Below are positions 42,345 through 53,274 of a stretch of DNA of 64,000 nucleotides, one piece after another. The stretch's first letter is position 1. Every line of letters begins with the position of its first letter. The translations under genes were made by a program, and so were the position numbers. This DNA comes from Symbiodinium natans (lineage: Eukaryota > Sar > Dinophyceae > Suessiales > Symbiodiniaceae), in contig CAJNDS010002745.1 in the NCBI GenBank assembly GCA_905221605.1, forward strand, positions 172,501 to 236,500, read 5' to 3'. A model generated the notes under the pieces. It was given only the letters and a program-made list of their open reading frames with translations. It was not told the origin of the DNA and did not search any database.

Positions 42345-43284
42345 CTGAGGGTGGGACTTCTTGGGCTCGATAGGGTTTAGGGTTTAGGGTTTGGGGTTTG
42401 GGGTTTAGGGTTTAGGGTTTAGGGTTTAGGGCTTAGGGCTTAGGGTTAATTTAGGGTTAAGTGGGGTTAGAAGGACCCTGAACCTCCAAGTAGACCCCTA
42501 ACCTCCACGTCGCAGCCGTCCATGCCGGCCAAGGCCATCCAGGCAGTCCGCGGATGAAGTAGCCTCGCAAGTTAAAGGGCTTAGGGCTTATAGGCTTTTA
42601 AGAGCTGTGGGTTCTAAAGCTTGAGGCTTTTAAGGGTTCAGGGTTGACTTTAAGGGTGAAGGTTTTGGGTTTTAAGCGTTTCGGGCTTCAAGGGTTTGGG
42701 GGTGGGGTTTGCTTGTTTTTGTCGTTGTTAGGGTTTGGGGTTCAAGGTATGAAAAATGCGAAGAGGCACATATGCACACACGAGACCTCTTAGTAGGAAC
42801 GCGTTTGAGAGGGATTAGTTTTGCACTTCGTGAACGAGTATCTGCGGTCAACTCACTAACTTAGGGTCCCTTGCTCAGGGTTTTGGGTTTAGGGTATAGG
42901 GTTTAGGGAAACCCTGCTACCGTGAGGCCCCTAGTGTTTAGGCAACACGAAAAAGCAAGGAACCCGAACAATGTGAGGAACTCGGCCTTGACGGCTTTAG
43001 GGTTTGGGTTGGTTTTTCGAACTCGTTCAGGGCTTCATTGGGGGCTTAGGATTCTGCAGGCGGCCAGATACGCCCTAAACAGTAAACCCTAAACCCTAAA
43101 CCCTAAACCCTAAACCCTAAACCCTAAACCCAATAAAAAATGATACGAGCTGGCACTTCATAGGGTGCAGGGTTCATAGTGTCTTAGGACCCCTAAGGAT
43201 CAAGGAGGACCCTTCTAAGGGACCATAGGGGTAATGTAGGGGCGAATTTAGGGGCTGCTTAGGTATATATGAAGACTGCAAAAG

Positions 43285-43326
43285 GTAAATAAATAAATAA
43301 ATATATATATATATATATATATATAT
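43285..43326. repeat. AAAT/AT microsatellite
   Basis: (AAAT)4-like then (AT)n, similar to the array at 7770-7803, and again next to GGACC-containing sequence. Confidence 0.85.
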
Positions 43327-43618
43327 TACATTGGGTAACAAACTTCAGGGATCCCCTTCTCGGCGTCCCTCCCTTTACTGGGCTTAGGCTTTAGACACTG
43401 GGTTTAGGGTTAGGGTTTAGGGTTTAGAGTTGAGTATAGGGATTATAGGGCTTCTAGGGCTTATAGGGCTTAGAGGGATTAGGCTTAGAGGGCCTGTAGG
43501 GCTTAGCTGACGGCAGTTGCTGACAAAGACGTCTACAAACCTTCAAGCTCTCTGGTGCCTGGTAAACCCCAAACCTAAACCCTGAACCCTAAACCCTATA
43601 AAACTCTAACCCCTAAGC

Positions 43619-43727
43619 CTTGGTAGCCCAGTAACCACATAATAAGGGCACCGTTTCTTGGGGTTGCGTACTTTACAAGGGAACCCGTAACCAAAAACTT
43701 GCAAAAAGGTACCACTGGGCTGCCAAG
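43619..43727. mobile_element. CCCAGTAACC inverted-repeat element
   Basis: Ends CTTGGTAGCCCAGTAACC and GGTACCACTGGGCTGCCAAG are inverted copies. Related ends occur at 1495, 5510, 40935, 48592, 48629 and 50087, making this a dispersed MITE-like family. Confidence 0.7.
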
Positions 43728-43823
43728 ACGCTAAGCCCTACAATGGAACCCTAAGCCCCAAGGGTTTAGGGTTTAGGGTTTAGGGTTTAGGGTTTAGGGT
43801 TTACGGTTTAGGGTTTAGGGTAC

Positions 43824-43915
43824 CTGTACGATGCCCTCAGTGCCGAGAGGCTCTTGGCCATTGTTGGAGATGACGCTGACCCAGCCGACCGCACCCGCAG
43901 CGTCGCGCACCTGCT
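43824..43915 (-). CDS. Predicted minus-strand exon, globular-looking
   Basis: Acceptor AATTGCGAG, frame EQVRDAAGAVGWVSVISNNG then QEPLGTEGIVQ, donor GTACAG|GTACCC. Good signals; product unknown. Confidence 0.6.
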
Positions 43916-44728
43916 CTCGCAATTTAGGGTGTCCGGTATCGAAACTCCTAAACCCTTGAGCCCTCAACCCATAAACCCCTAAACCCTAAACCCCTAGTCC
44001 CCAAACCCTCAGTCAGGGTCTGCGGAAATGTCCGCCCCGCAAAGCAGTGCGCGACATTTAGAAAAAGACACCAAGGTCCCCTGAGTGCTTTCAATTCCAA
44101 GCCGAAACTCATGACCTCACCCTAGCGGTTTAGGGTTTAGGGCTTAGGGTGAATGCTATGACAAGATGATCCCTGCACCCGGATCCCCTAGTAGTTAAAC
44201 CCTAAACCCTAAACCCCAAAACCAGAGCATGATCTTGAGACCCTAATACGGCCCGCAGCAGATGAGCCTATAGCCCTCTCCCAAACCCTAAGCATCATGA
44301 ACCACCTAACCCTAAACCCGAAACCCGAAACCCTAAACCCCAGGCTTTGCGCCCTGAGGCCCAAAAGATTAAGCCCAAAACCCCAAAAAACCTGAACCCC
44401 AAACCCCACAAAGCCCTAAAGCCCAAGACGCCACAATCCGATGCCCTAAACCCCAACACCTAGCCCTAAGCCCGAAAACCACAAAATCCTAAGCCTAAAC
44501 TCCGGAACCCCAGAACCCCAAAACCCTAAGCCCTAACCCCCAAACCCCCAAACCCTAAACCCCGCCCAAAACTCCCCAAATTCCCTCAGCCCTAAACCCC
44601 CAAGCCCGAAATCCGAAGCCCAAAACCCCAAAACCCAAACCCCAAACCCCAAAACCCGAAACCCTAAACCCTAAACCCCTATAAACCCGAAACTGTAAAC
44701 CCTAAACCCTAAATCGTAAACCCTGAAC

Positions 44729-44805
44729 CTCCAAATTCCAAGAGGCCTTCAGTCTCTTGGTCTCCGCACCCCGGCCATGCTTCAACACCGAGAGTGTGCT
44801 TGGGC
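44729..44805 (-). CDS. Predicted minus-strand exon
   Basis: Acceptor CCTGAAG, frame PKHTLGVEAWPGCGDQETEG then LLEFG, donor TTGGAG|GTTCAGGG (telomere-variant). Confidence 0.5.
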
Positions 44806-45205
44806 CTTCAGGGGGGCGTTTTTGGGGGGTTTAGGGTTTAGGGTTTAGGGTTTAGGACATAGGGATTAGGGTTTAGGCGTAGGCTGTGGGTTTAGGGTTT
44901 AGGGTTAGGTTTAGGGCCTTCAGGGGCTGTTTTGGGGAGTTTTTTGGGCTTTAAGGGTCTAAGGGCATAAGGGTTCAGAGTTTACAGTGTAAGGGTTGAA
45001 GGGTTGAGGGTTTAAGAGTTTAAACCTTTAGAGTTAAGGGTTTACAGGCTTCAAGGGTTTTACAGTTTGGAAAGTCAAGAATCTCATTATCCCCTCAAGT
45101 GAGGGGATTTGGGGTTTAGGGAGTAGATTAGTGTTGCAGGGAGAACTCCTGTAAGGGCTGACCCCTAAACCCTGACCCTGAACCTACACCCTAAGCCCTA
45201 AAAGA

Positions 45206-45259
45206 CTTTCGGCGACTAGCACGAAGGTCAAGTGGGCTGCTGCTCTCATTTCAAGCCGC
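45206..45259 (-). CDS. Predicted exon, strand ambiguous
   Basis: Minus: acceptor TTTCCCCAG|G, frame RLEMRAAAHLTFVLVAE. Plus: KWAAALISSRLGKEVRDLYA is also open. Signals favour minus slightly. Confidence 0.35.
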
Positions 45260-45563
45260 CTGGGGAAAGAAGTGCGAGATCTGTACGCAATATGCCCTAC
45301 AGTAGGTATGGTTTGGGGTCTAGTGTCTTGGCTTTAGGGTTTAATGAAGTCTCATGCGATCGTGGTGTGTGTGTGTGGGGAAGTCGCTACTGCAAAAACA
45401 AGAACGAAATCAAGATCTTCCTGAATGCTCTTCCAACCCTGCCATATTCAAGAACTTGGCTGCACAATGGAACCTTGCAAAACATGGCGTCTAGTCAAGA
45501 AACCCGTCAAACTCGAACAAGCCTAAGACAAAAAGGACACAGTAGACTGAGGACACAGACAAC

Positions 45564-45579
45564 ACACACACACACACAC

Positions 45580-45642
<63 letters not shown>

Positions 45643-45901
45643 GCACACACCGCACACACCGCACGCACCACACACACCACACACACCACACACACCACAC
45701 ACACCACACACACCACACACACCACACACACACCACACACACCACGCACACACCACACACACCACACACACCACACACACCACACACACCACACACACCA
45801 CACACACCACACACAGCACACACAGCACACACAGCACACACAGCACACACAGCACACACAGCACACACAGCACACACACACCACACACAACAAACAACAC
45901 A

Positions 45902-45986
<85 letters not shown>
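45564..45986. repeat. Compound CA microsatellite, about 420 bp
   Basis: (CA)n, then (ACCACACAC)n and (AGCACACAC)n blocks, then (CA)n again. A 295-residue plus frame and three long minus frames cross it only because the repeat has no stops. Confidence 0.97.
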
Positions 45987-45990
<4 letters not shown>

Positions 45991-46494
45991 CAGACCAACG
46001 GTAGCTTCGGGCGTGTTTCAGTCGGGACCCTTGTGATTTACCTGCCGGGTAGGAAGGCATCAGGATCAAGACTGCAAACTCCGAACCCCCCCGCCCTCAA
46101 GCCCAAACCCAAACCCTAAACCCTAAACCCTAAACCCTAAACCCTAAACCCCAAACCCTAAACCCCAAACCCGAACCTACAAGTACTTAAACCTACCCAG
46201 CTAGGATGTCCCTAAAACCGAGATCTGAAGATAGTCCTTTAATATGATCCTCTTTAAAACCAATAAGGGGAAATATCCCAAGGGCCTACAAGGAAAGCCT
46301 CGCCTAGTTTTAAGTAGAGTAATTAGGACCCTAAGTTGGGTTCTAAGGCTCCGAACTTAGGCTGTCAGTCCCTGAACTGAACTTAGTATAGTAAAACCCT
46401 AAACCCTAAACCCTAGACCCTAGACCCTAAACCCTAAACCCTAAACCCTAAACCCTAAACCCTAAGCCCTAAACCCTAAACCCTAAAGGGGGCC

Positions 46495-46592
46495 CTCCTT
46501 GTAAGCCTGCTTTTGAGCGGATCGGCCTGCACCCACGGAGGCCGCCCGGAGCTTTTGAACCTCGTTGCTGTTCCTCGGCTTCATTTGGGGGT
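46495..46592 (-). CDS. Predicted minus-strand exon
   Basis: Acceptor GACGTAG (or AGGAACAG further in), frame NSNEVQKLRAASVGAGRSAQ then KQAYKEG. The exon end meets CCCCC|TTTAGGG with no GT. Confidence 0.5.
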
Positions 46593-47574
46593 CTACGTCA
46601 GGGTTTAGGGTTTAGGGTTTAGGGTTTAGGGTTTAGGGTTGAGGGTTGAGGGTTTAGGGTTTAGGGTTGGGGTTTAGGGTTTAGGGGTACCTTATTGGGG
46701 TCCTTGTTACAGGGGAACCCTACTATTTGGGGGGGACGAAATTCGGGGCCCCCTTTGCTACTAACCCAGACAGTCCCCTTGTAGTACAATTACGGAATTA
46801 GGCACCCAACAACAATACCCACCGCCGTACAAATTGGGGTTTTGGGGTACCTAATTCCATGATAGTACAATAGATGGCCCTCTGGAGTAGGCTTGGGGTT
46901 GGCGGCTTCAAGCTACTATCAGGACCTCTTATGGGGTTGGGGGTTTAGGGCTTCGGGCATTCAGGTTCTAGGGATAATGCTATAGAGGGGCTTCCAACTG
47001 AACCAGGGGGATCTTTCTTAAAAAGTTCTTAACGAGACCCAGATTAGCGGTTTTTGGCTGGGGTTTAGGGTGTAAGGCTGGCGAGTACGGTTTGATGTAT
47101 ACACTCTTACGCCTGTTGTTGCTCTGAGGTTGGTGCTTGTGTGCTTAGGCTTGCGGATTTTAGGGTTTGGGGTTTTGGCTCAGGGTCCTGAAGGCTGGGC
47201 ATGTCCTGAGCAACAGCTACTTTCCCTTGTAATGCTTAGGGCTTAGGCTTTAAGCAGGGCGGATCAAGAAGCCGGAACACGATCAAGAAGACAATGCAGC
47301 AACGCAAGGCAACATGACTCAGACCAGACCGAGAACACCAAGAGCAACTACACCAAGAGTGGCTGTCGCGTCTGTCAGTGCCAAGAGACACCTAGGAATA
47401 AGAAGGGTGCCCTGTTTGGCTTAAAGGGCCTGAATATGAAACCCAAACCCTAATAAAAAAGGGGGGGTAGGGCCGGGGTAGGGTTTAGAGTTTAGGGTTT
47501 AGGGTTTAGGGTTTAGGGTTTAGGGTTTAGGGTTAGGGTTTAGGGAATAAGGGCCTCCTCTGGGTCCTATGGGT

Positions 47575-47657
47575 GGTCTTGGGCTTAGGGGGTGGGGGAT
47601 GATCTCCGGCATGCTGCAGCCTGGGATGTTCCGGCTGAGGTGCACAGGCTGACAAAG
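47575..47657 (-). pseudogene. Integrase continuation left of the tract
   Basis: The minus frame reads LSACAPQPEHPRLQHAGDHP, and the frame of the integrase piece at 47744-47990 runs into it once the tract and one AAG are dropped. Low-complexity proline near its end. Confidence 0.45.
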
Positions 47658-47743
47658 GGTTTAGGGTTTAGGGTTTAGGGTTTAGGGTTAAGGGTTAAGG
47701 GTTTAGGGTTTAGGGTTTAGGGTTTAGGGTTTAGGGTTTAGGG
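47658..47743 (+). repeat. TTTAGGG tract inserted in integrase, AAG repeats at both ends
   Basis: An 86-bp tract with AAG at 47655-47657 and 47744-47746. See findings. Confidence 0.75.
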
Positions 47744-47990
47744 AAGCCGTGTCGAAAATCTTGCTGAAAGCTTCGCTGAGACCATTTGCTTGTGGCAGGC
47801 CTGGTGGGATAAGCTCCGGCCTTACACCCAGACTCCGGAGGACAGATCCCTGGACCACGAGAAGAAAACTGGGACCCGTTGTTGGACCACACAGCGGCCG
47901 GTGTCTCGACCTCGTTGCACCAGTCTGAGATGCTCCTAGTAGTAGTCGTCAGCTCAACATTCCACTCATGAGTGCTCACATTCTCGATGT
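47744..47990 (-). pseudogene. Retrotransposon integrase core fragment
   Basis: One minus frame has DWCNEVETPAAVWSNNGSQF, the segment holding the second catalytic Asp of the DDE core, here Asn (SNNGSQF). The next frame has GVRPELIPPGLPQANGLSEA, the PP..PQ.NG..E motif with the catalytic Glu. A one-base frameshift separates them. Known family pattern: Ty1/copia or Ty3/gypsy integrases. A decayed copy, minus strand. Confidence 0.65.
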
Positions 47991-48006
47991 CTGTTCTTGG
48001 GTTGGA

Positions 48007-48169
48007 CTTGGGATGTTTCCCCTCATACTAACCGCCCTTAACTGGAATTATAGTACCCCCCCCTATTAGAATCCCTGTTAAGGACTGTTGGTATAAGGCC
48101 CTAAACCCTAAACCCTAAACCCTAAACCCTAGACCCTAAACCCTAAGGGAGAAGGGGGAACATCCCAAG
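48007..48169. mobile_element. Family F hairpin element, copy 2, with CCCTAAA tract inside
   Basis: Ends CTTGGGATGTTTCCCC and GGGGGAACATCCCAAG. The inner arms around poly-C repeat AATCCCTGTTAAGGACTGTTGG. A CCCTAAA tract at 48098-48146 lies between the inner hairpin and the right end. Confidence 0.7.
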
Positions 48170-48478
48170 GTTGGACCCTAGACAGCGTGGCATTCCCGAA
48201 CCTTTGAGGCCGATGGAACGGTGGATTCAGGAACTACCCACAGAGCGGACTACCCCGTAGGTAAAGCACTGTATCTTGTCCTAAGTAAGGGTTTAGGGTT
48301 CAGGGTTTAGGGTTTAGGGCTTAGGTTTGGGTTTAGGATTTAGGGTTTAGGGTTTAGGGACGAGTGTGGAAATAGTGTCATTAAACGTGGCGCCCAACCG
48401 AGGTTCAACGTGCTAGGCATTGCAGGACGCTTTCGATAGCAAACAAGAACAGAATCTCGTAAACCCTAAGAGCTACAC

Positions 48479-48544
48479 CCTGGAGAGTATGCAGAAGTCG
48501 ATCGAGCGTCAGGTCCTCGCCCTCGCGCATGATGATGGATCCAG
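48479..48544 (-). CDS. Predicted minus-strand exon
   Basis: Acceptor CTGAAGCCAG, frame GSIIMREGEDLTLDRLLHTL then Q, donor CAGG|GTGTAGC. A plus coil-like frame overlaps (ESMQKSIERQVLALAHDDG), so strand is not certain. Confidence 0.5.
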
Positions 48545-49026
48545 CTGGCTTCAGCCTTATGTACTGCTCAGGCGGCATACTTGTGGACTTGGTAGCCCAG
48601 TAGCTACCACATCACAATAAGATTACCCTTGGCCTTGGTCGCCCAGTAACCATATTAGAATAAGGGTACGCTAGTGGTTACTGTATAAGGGAACCGGAAC
48701 CTAAAAGGAGGGCAATAGGGTACCTAAAGGGGGCTTCTAGGAGGTTCGGGGGCGTGTCGATATGGGAAATGGAGACAGCGAGCCCAAAACACCAACCATA
48801 GAGCTTGAGGCCAACAGTTCCTCAAGTTGTTTGCAGGGGTTGACCTAGACCTCCGAATCACCTGTCATCAATCATGACCTGCATATTGGTCAGTTCTCAA
48901 AAATTATGGGTCCATTTTGGGGTACCCTAAACAAGAGGACCACCTTATAATAAGAACCCAAAGAGGACGGACAAGGCAACTATTTTGGGTACTTCGAGGG
49001 TCTCGGAATCGCTTAGGGCGCTGCAC

Positions 49027-49106
49027 CCTGAACGGATCTGAGACCATCCACTGCCGATGCCGAATTCAGCCACGGCAGCAGAGCACAGCGGCCGCCGATG
49101 GGAAAT
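49027..49106 (-). CDS. Predicted minus-strand exon
   Basis: Acceptor TCCGAAGCAG, frame ISHRRPLCSAAVAEFGIGSG then WSQIRSG, donor TCAGG|GTGCAGC. Confidence 0.45.
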
Positions 49107-49282
49107 CTGCTTCGGACGTCCTTGCCGAGGCTTATGCTCCGTGAGGTCGTGCTTGCTTTCGCAACGGATCCATGTACCCATATCGTAGGAAGACGCAGAA
49201 GCACGTCGTAACTATTTTGGGGCTGAGGTATTTCCTACAAAGGTTTGGACGTTGGATTTAGCCTGCGATGTCACGTAGGCCA

Positions 49283-49520
49283 AGGTGTCTCTCGCTTTCT
49301 CTCTCTCTCTCTCTCTCTCTCAGACTGTCTCTCTGTTTTCTATATGTTTCTGTCTCTCGCTCTGTGTCTCTCTGTCGCTCTCAGTATTGTTGTCCCTCTT
49401 TCTGTTGCTAACTGTTACTCTCTGTCCCTTGCTCTCTCTTTCTCTTTCTCCCTCGATCTGGCTCACTCACTCTCTCTCTCTCTCTCTCACTCACTCACTC
49501 ACGCACACTCTCACACACTG
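49283..49520. repeat. CT-rich microsatellite
   Basis: (TC)n with interruptions, then (ACTC)n and (CACA)n. Serine/leucine-rich open frames across it are artefacts. Confidence 0.9.
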
Positions 49521-49870
49521 ACGAACACATAAACATCTGCTGTGATTGTTTCCTTCTTCACACACTCTCTCTATTTCTCTCTTTCTCCTCGTCGTCTTCT
49601 ACCCAGCCAAGGGGTACGGCCACGTGGGCCCGCTGCTTCGCTGAGTCCATGTGAACCATCTGTCTATCTCCCTCTCTCTCCCGCTCTCTATCGCCCCATA
49701 CACCCTAACCCCATACCTGAAGCTTCTTCTCCGTGGTCTGCTACGTTGTGGTACATTCCCTCATAATACCGCAAACCCAAGAAGGGATCCGGACCTACAC
49801 TTCCCTTCGGCTCCTCAGACCACCCTAACGTCTTGTGCAACGTGGTCTTTGGGCAACGCAAAAACTACCT

Positions 49871-49978
49871 TATAAGGGTCCATGTACCTTGTTATTGCAT
49901 GCTTGGGCCCCAAAGTCCCTATTTTGGAGGTACGTTGAGGCCCAAGTTTTCCGCGTTTAGGTACATGGACCCTTGGGG
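49871..49978. mobile_element. GGTCCATGTACC family, copy 6
   Basis: Ends AAGGGTCCATGTACC and GGTACATGGACCCTT; interior CTTGGGCCCCAAAGTCCCTA. Confidence 0.75.
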
Positions 49979-50233
49979 GCTAGACCCTCGGATTGCCTTG
50001 CATTTGGGACAGAAGGCCATTGCTCTGGGGTTTAGGCGTGGGGTTTGGGGTAAAAAGGAAGGGACAGGGTGTCCTTCTTGCTACCCCAGTGGCCCAGTAA
50101 CCATATTATCATAAGGGTACCCTTTGTTACAAAGCGTGGTTACTTTATCAGGAAACCTTGAAAACCCCAAAAACGGGAATAGGGTTTAGGGATTAGGGTT
50201 TAGGGCTTAGGGTTTCGGTCTTAAGGTTTAGGG

Positions 50234-50312
50234 TTCGTCCTCGGCGAAGGCTGCGTCCGCGGCCAGGGAGGCAAAAAGCCAGGGGCTGGTACTTGGCGCC
50301 TGGGCCAACTTG
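50234..50312 (-). CDS. Predicted minus-strand exon
   Basis: Acceptor AAACTGTAG, frame KLAQAPSTSPWLFASLAADA then AFAEDEP and stop. No GT donor, so it may be a terminal exon or the limit may be wrong. Confidence 0.45.
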
Positions 50313-50378
50313 CTACAGTTTAGGGTTTAGGGTTTAGGATTTAGGGTTTAAAGTTTAGGGTTAGGGTTTAGGGTTTCG

Positions 50379-50478
50379 GGTACTGTACCTCAGTATTATA
50401 TACTTGGGCCCCAAAGTCCCTGTATAGGAAGTGCTTTCAAGGCCCAAGAAATTCCTATCTAGGTGTATGGATCCTTAG
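50379..50478. mobile_element. GGTCCATGTACC family, copy 7
   Basis: ACTGTACCTCAG...ATATACTTGGGCCCCAAAG and GGTGTATGGATCCTTAGGG; left end truncated at a TTTCGGG unit. Confidence 0.65.
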
Positions 50479-50955
50479 GGACTCGTTGCTCTCTTGGGGC
50501 GGAGGGGTCTAAGGTGATGTGCCGAAAATGTTCCAGGCCTGAAACCAAAATTAAAAATACAAAACCGTTTCTGAACGTTAAGGCTCAGCGGTTGATCTTA
50601 TTCTAGGACCCCTTTTGGGGCCTCTGGTAGCATCCGTACTCCTCATGGTTTGGGGGGAGGGAAAATATGAAATTTCCCGAGGCCCCACTGAGTCAGGCAT
50701 GTGAAATCTGCGAGGTGGACGTCAGGGTGTGACAAAAGGATGTCCTCGAAGCCTGCCTTAAAAGGCCCAGACCTACCTTCTTCGTGGGTGCCTAAGACAC
50801 CTACAAGCCTACAAGTGGCGAACAAAAATGACCCATACAAAAGGTGAATCCCTACAACCTAAACCCTAAACCCTAAACACTAAACCCTAGACCTCAAACC
50901 TTAACCCCTATAAACCCTACAAACCCTAAACCCTACAAACCCAAAACAATAAAAC

Positions 50956-51057
50956 GCACATTTTCCGCGAAGGGGCCAGATACGGTCCAGATTCCGCCTT
51001 CTTGGCGGACTCCGACTCCGGCGCTGTTTCGCCGTTCACCTGAGTGGACTTGGCTGA
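50956..51057 (-). CDS. Predicted minus-strand exon, Ser/Glu/Lys-rich
   Basis: Thirty-four in-frame codons SAKSTQVNGETAPESESAKK then KAESGPYLAPSRKMC, acceptor CACCGCGAG, donor GTGC|GTTTTATTG. Likely a disordered linker. Confidence 0.6.
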
Positions 51058-51467
51058 CTCGCGGTGCCAGGGTTTAGGGTTTAGGGTTTAGGGTTTAGGG
51101 TTTAGGGCTTAGGGAGATTTGCGCCTTAAACCCTAAAATAAGGCCCGCAAGGAATCCCAAACCATAACAACCCAACTCAACATCTGCAAACCATTAAACC
51201 CTCCCAGCATGACCAGCATCCCCAGTTACCAGCTATTTTCGGCTACGGCCCAGGAGTGTGTTAAGAAATTTTATTAATTAAGAAATCTGGACCTGGACCG
51301 GCCACACAATTTAAAATCCAGGGCCCCGCGGGCTCGCCCCAAAATATTCCGCCGAGGAAGTATTAAGTAACGTTCTCTGTCATATTTACCAAGAACCCAA
51401 GAAACTGCAAGCCTCAAACCCTCTAATCCCTTAAGCCCCGTAGTCTCAACCTAAAGCCTCTGGGAAG

Positions 51468-52522
51468 AGGCCCGGCACAAAAAGTCACCTTTTTTGAGGT
51501 GTTTCAGGCCGGAAAGGCCCAAAAGAGGTGACTTTTTGTGCCGGGCTCTTGCGGGGAAGAGGTCCGGCACAAAAAGTCACCTTTTTTGAGGTGTTTCAGG
51601 CCGGAAAGGCCCAAAAGAGGTGACTTTTTGTGCCGGGCTCTTGTGGGGAAGAGGCCCGGCACAAAAAGTCGCCTTTTTTGAGGTGTTTCAGGCCGGAAAG
51701 GCCCAAAAAAGGTGACTTTTTGTGCCGGGCTCTTGCGGGGAAGAGGCCCGGCACCAAAAGTCACCTTTTTTGAGGTGTTTCAGGCCGGAAAGGCCCAAAA
51801 ATGGTGACTTTTTGTGCCGGGCTCTTGTGGGGAAGAGGCCCGGCACAAAAAGTCGCCTTTTTTAAGGTGTTTCAGGCCGGAAAGGCCCAAAAAAGGTGAC
51901 TTTTTGTGCCGGGCTCTTGTGGGGAAGAGGCCCGGCACAAAAAGTCACCTTTTTTGAGGTGCTTGGGGCCGGAAAGGCCCAAAAAAGGTGACTTTTTGTG
52001 CCGGGCTCTTGTGGGGAAGAGGCCCGGCACAAGCTCTTGCGGGGAAGAGGCCCGGCACAAAAAGTCACCTTTTTTGAGGTGTTTCAGGCCGGAAAGGCCC
52101 AAAAAAGGTGACTTTTTGTGCCGGGCTCTTGCGGGGAAGAGGCCCGGCACAAAAAGTCACCTTTTTTGAGGTGCTTGGGGCCGGAAAGGCCCAAAAAAGG
52201 TGACTTTTTGTGCCGGGCTCATGTGTGGAAGCCTTTAAACCTTAAGGGCTCAGGGCTCAGGGCTCAGGGCTCAGGGCCGGCACAAAATGTCACCTTTTTT
52301 GAGGTGTTTCAGGCCGGAAAGGCCCAAAAAAGGTGACTTTTTGTGCCGGGCTCTTGCGGGGATGCCGGGCTCTTGCGGGGAAGCCTTTAAGGGCTCAGGG
52401 CTCAAGGCTCAGGGCTCAGGGCTCAGGGCTTAGGGGAAGAGGCCCGGCACAAAAAGTCACCTTTTTTGAGGTGTTTCAGGCCGGAAAGGCCCAAAAAAGG
52501 TGACTTTTTGTGCCGGGCCGCT
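51468..52522. repeat. Tandem array of 92-bp palindromic units
   Basis: Unit starts fall at 51472, 51564, 51656, 51748, 51840, 51932, a short unit at 52024, then 52052, 52144, 52277 and 52444. Each unit is a near-perfect inverted repeat: GGCACAAAAAGTCACC...GGTGACTTTTTGTGCC around a short loop. The last units are separated by GGGCTCA heptamers. Open frames on both strands are by-products (92 is not a multiple of 3). Confidence 0.95.
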
Positions 52523-52821
52523 TCCCCGCGTTTAGGGTTTAGGGTTTAGGGTTTAGGGTTTAGGGTTTAGGGTGTAGGGTTTAGGGTTTAGGGTTTAGGG
52601 TTTAGAGCTTAGAGCACACCGAAAAGCTCTACACTGGTGAGTTACATGTTCCCCAACTCTGTCCCTATACTCACCTCTAATCAACCCTCGAATAAGAAAT
52701 ATATTTCAGGGTCTGGTTCAAACCTAACTTTCTTATTTCCATTTGGGGTTTTAAGAAATTTCGAAACCCTGGCTGAAAAAGGCAGATTTCTTATTAGAAG
52801 CCTCAGCCGTATACCCTAAAC

Positions 52822-52893
52822 TATATTCGCAGTGCTCCTGCCTCGCTTCGGCAGTTGTGCTCCTCCAAGTTCTCTTGCAGAACATCCCACACA
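52822..52893 (-). CDS. Predicted minus-strand coil exon with telomeric donor
   Basis: Acceptor GACCCCAG, frame VWDVLQENLEEHNCRSEAGA, donor ATATA|GTTTAGGG. The exon joins the repeat unit directly. Confidence 0.55.
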
Positions 52894-53151
52894 CTGGGGT
52901 CAGCCTCACTCACCAAACCCTGGGACCCGAAACGCTAAACGGCTAAACCCTAAACCCAATTTGCTTCAGAACACCCCTGAAAACATGACAATAGTCGAGA
53001 ACATTCTTCGTTGTAAGGCAATATAGGGATCATTATCTTGTATTTTCGGGGGGGGGGGGGCTTAGGCAAATAGTAGTCATCACTAAGCCCACACACGTTT
53101 CGGACGTAACGCTGCCCCAAAACGGCCTAAGCTCGGTTGCTGCTTAGCATG

Positions 53152-53271
53152 TACTCAGAAGCTTTTTTGACTTGGTAAGATGTCTACTTGGTATTATGTG
53201 GAAGCCCTATAGTCCCCAGAACCCCACCCTACTAACTAACCTTACTTACTAAGTCAAAAAGCTTCCAAGTA
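53152..53271. mobile_element. TA-flanked inverted-repeat element, 120 bp
   Basis: Inverted ends CTCAGAAGCTTTTTTGACTTGGTAAG (shortened here) and CTTACTAAGTCAAAAAGCTT, each bordered by TA. Partial relatives at 54535-54590, 56145-56172 and 63280-63310. Confidence 0.75.
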
Positions 53272-53274
53272 CGC

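Noticed and set aside
45232-46119. A 295-residue plus-strand open frame with Thr/His repeats and three long minus Cys/Val frames
   Set aside because: All are produced by the CA microsatellite, which lacks stop codons in every frame.
49245-49532. Serine/leucine-rich open frames
   Set aside because: Translation of a CT microsatellite.
51504-52336. Repeated open frames on both strands in the 92-bp array
   Set aside because: They follow the palindromic unit, exist on both strands and shift frame from unit to unit.
51468-52522. A CRISPR array
   Set aside because: The repeats are nearly the whole unit with no unique spacers, and the context is eukaryotic.
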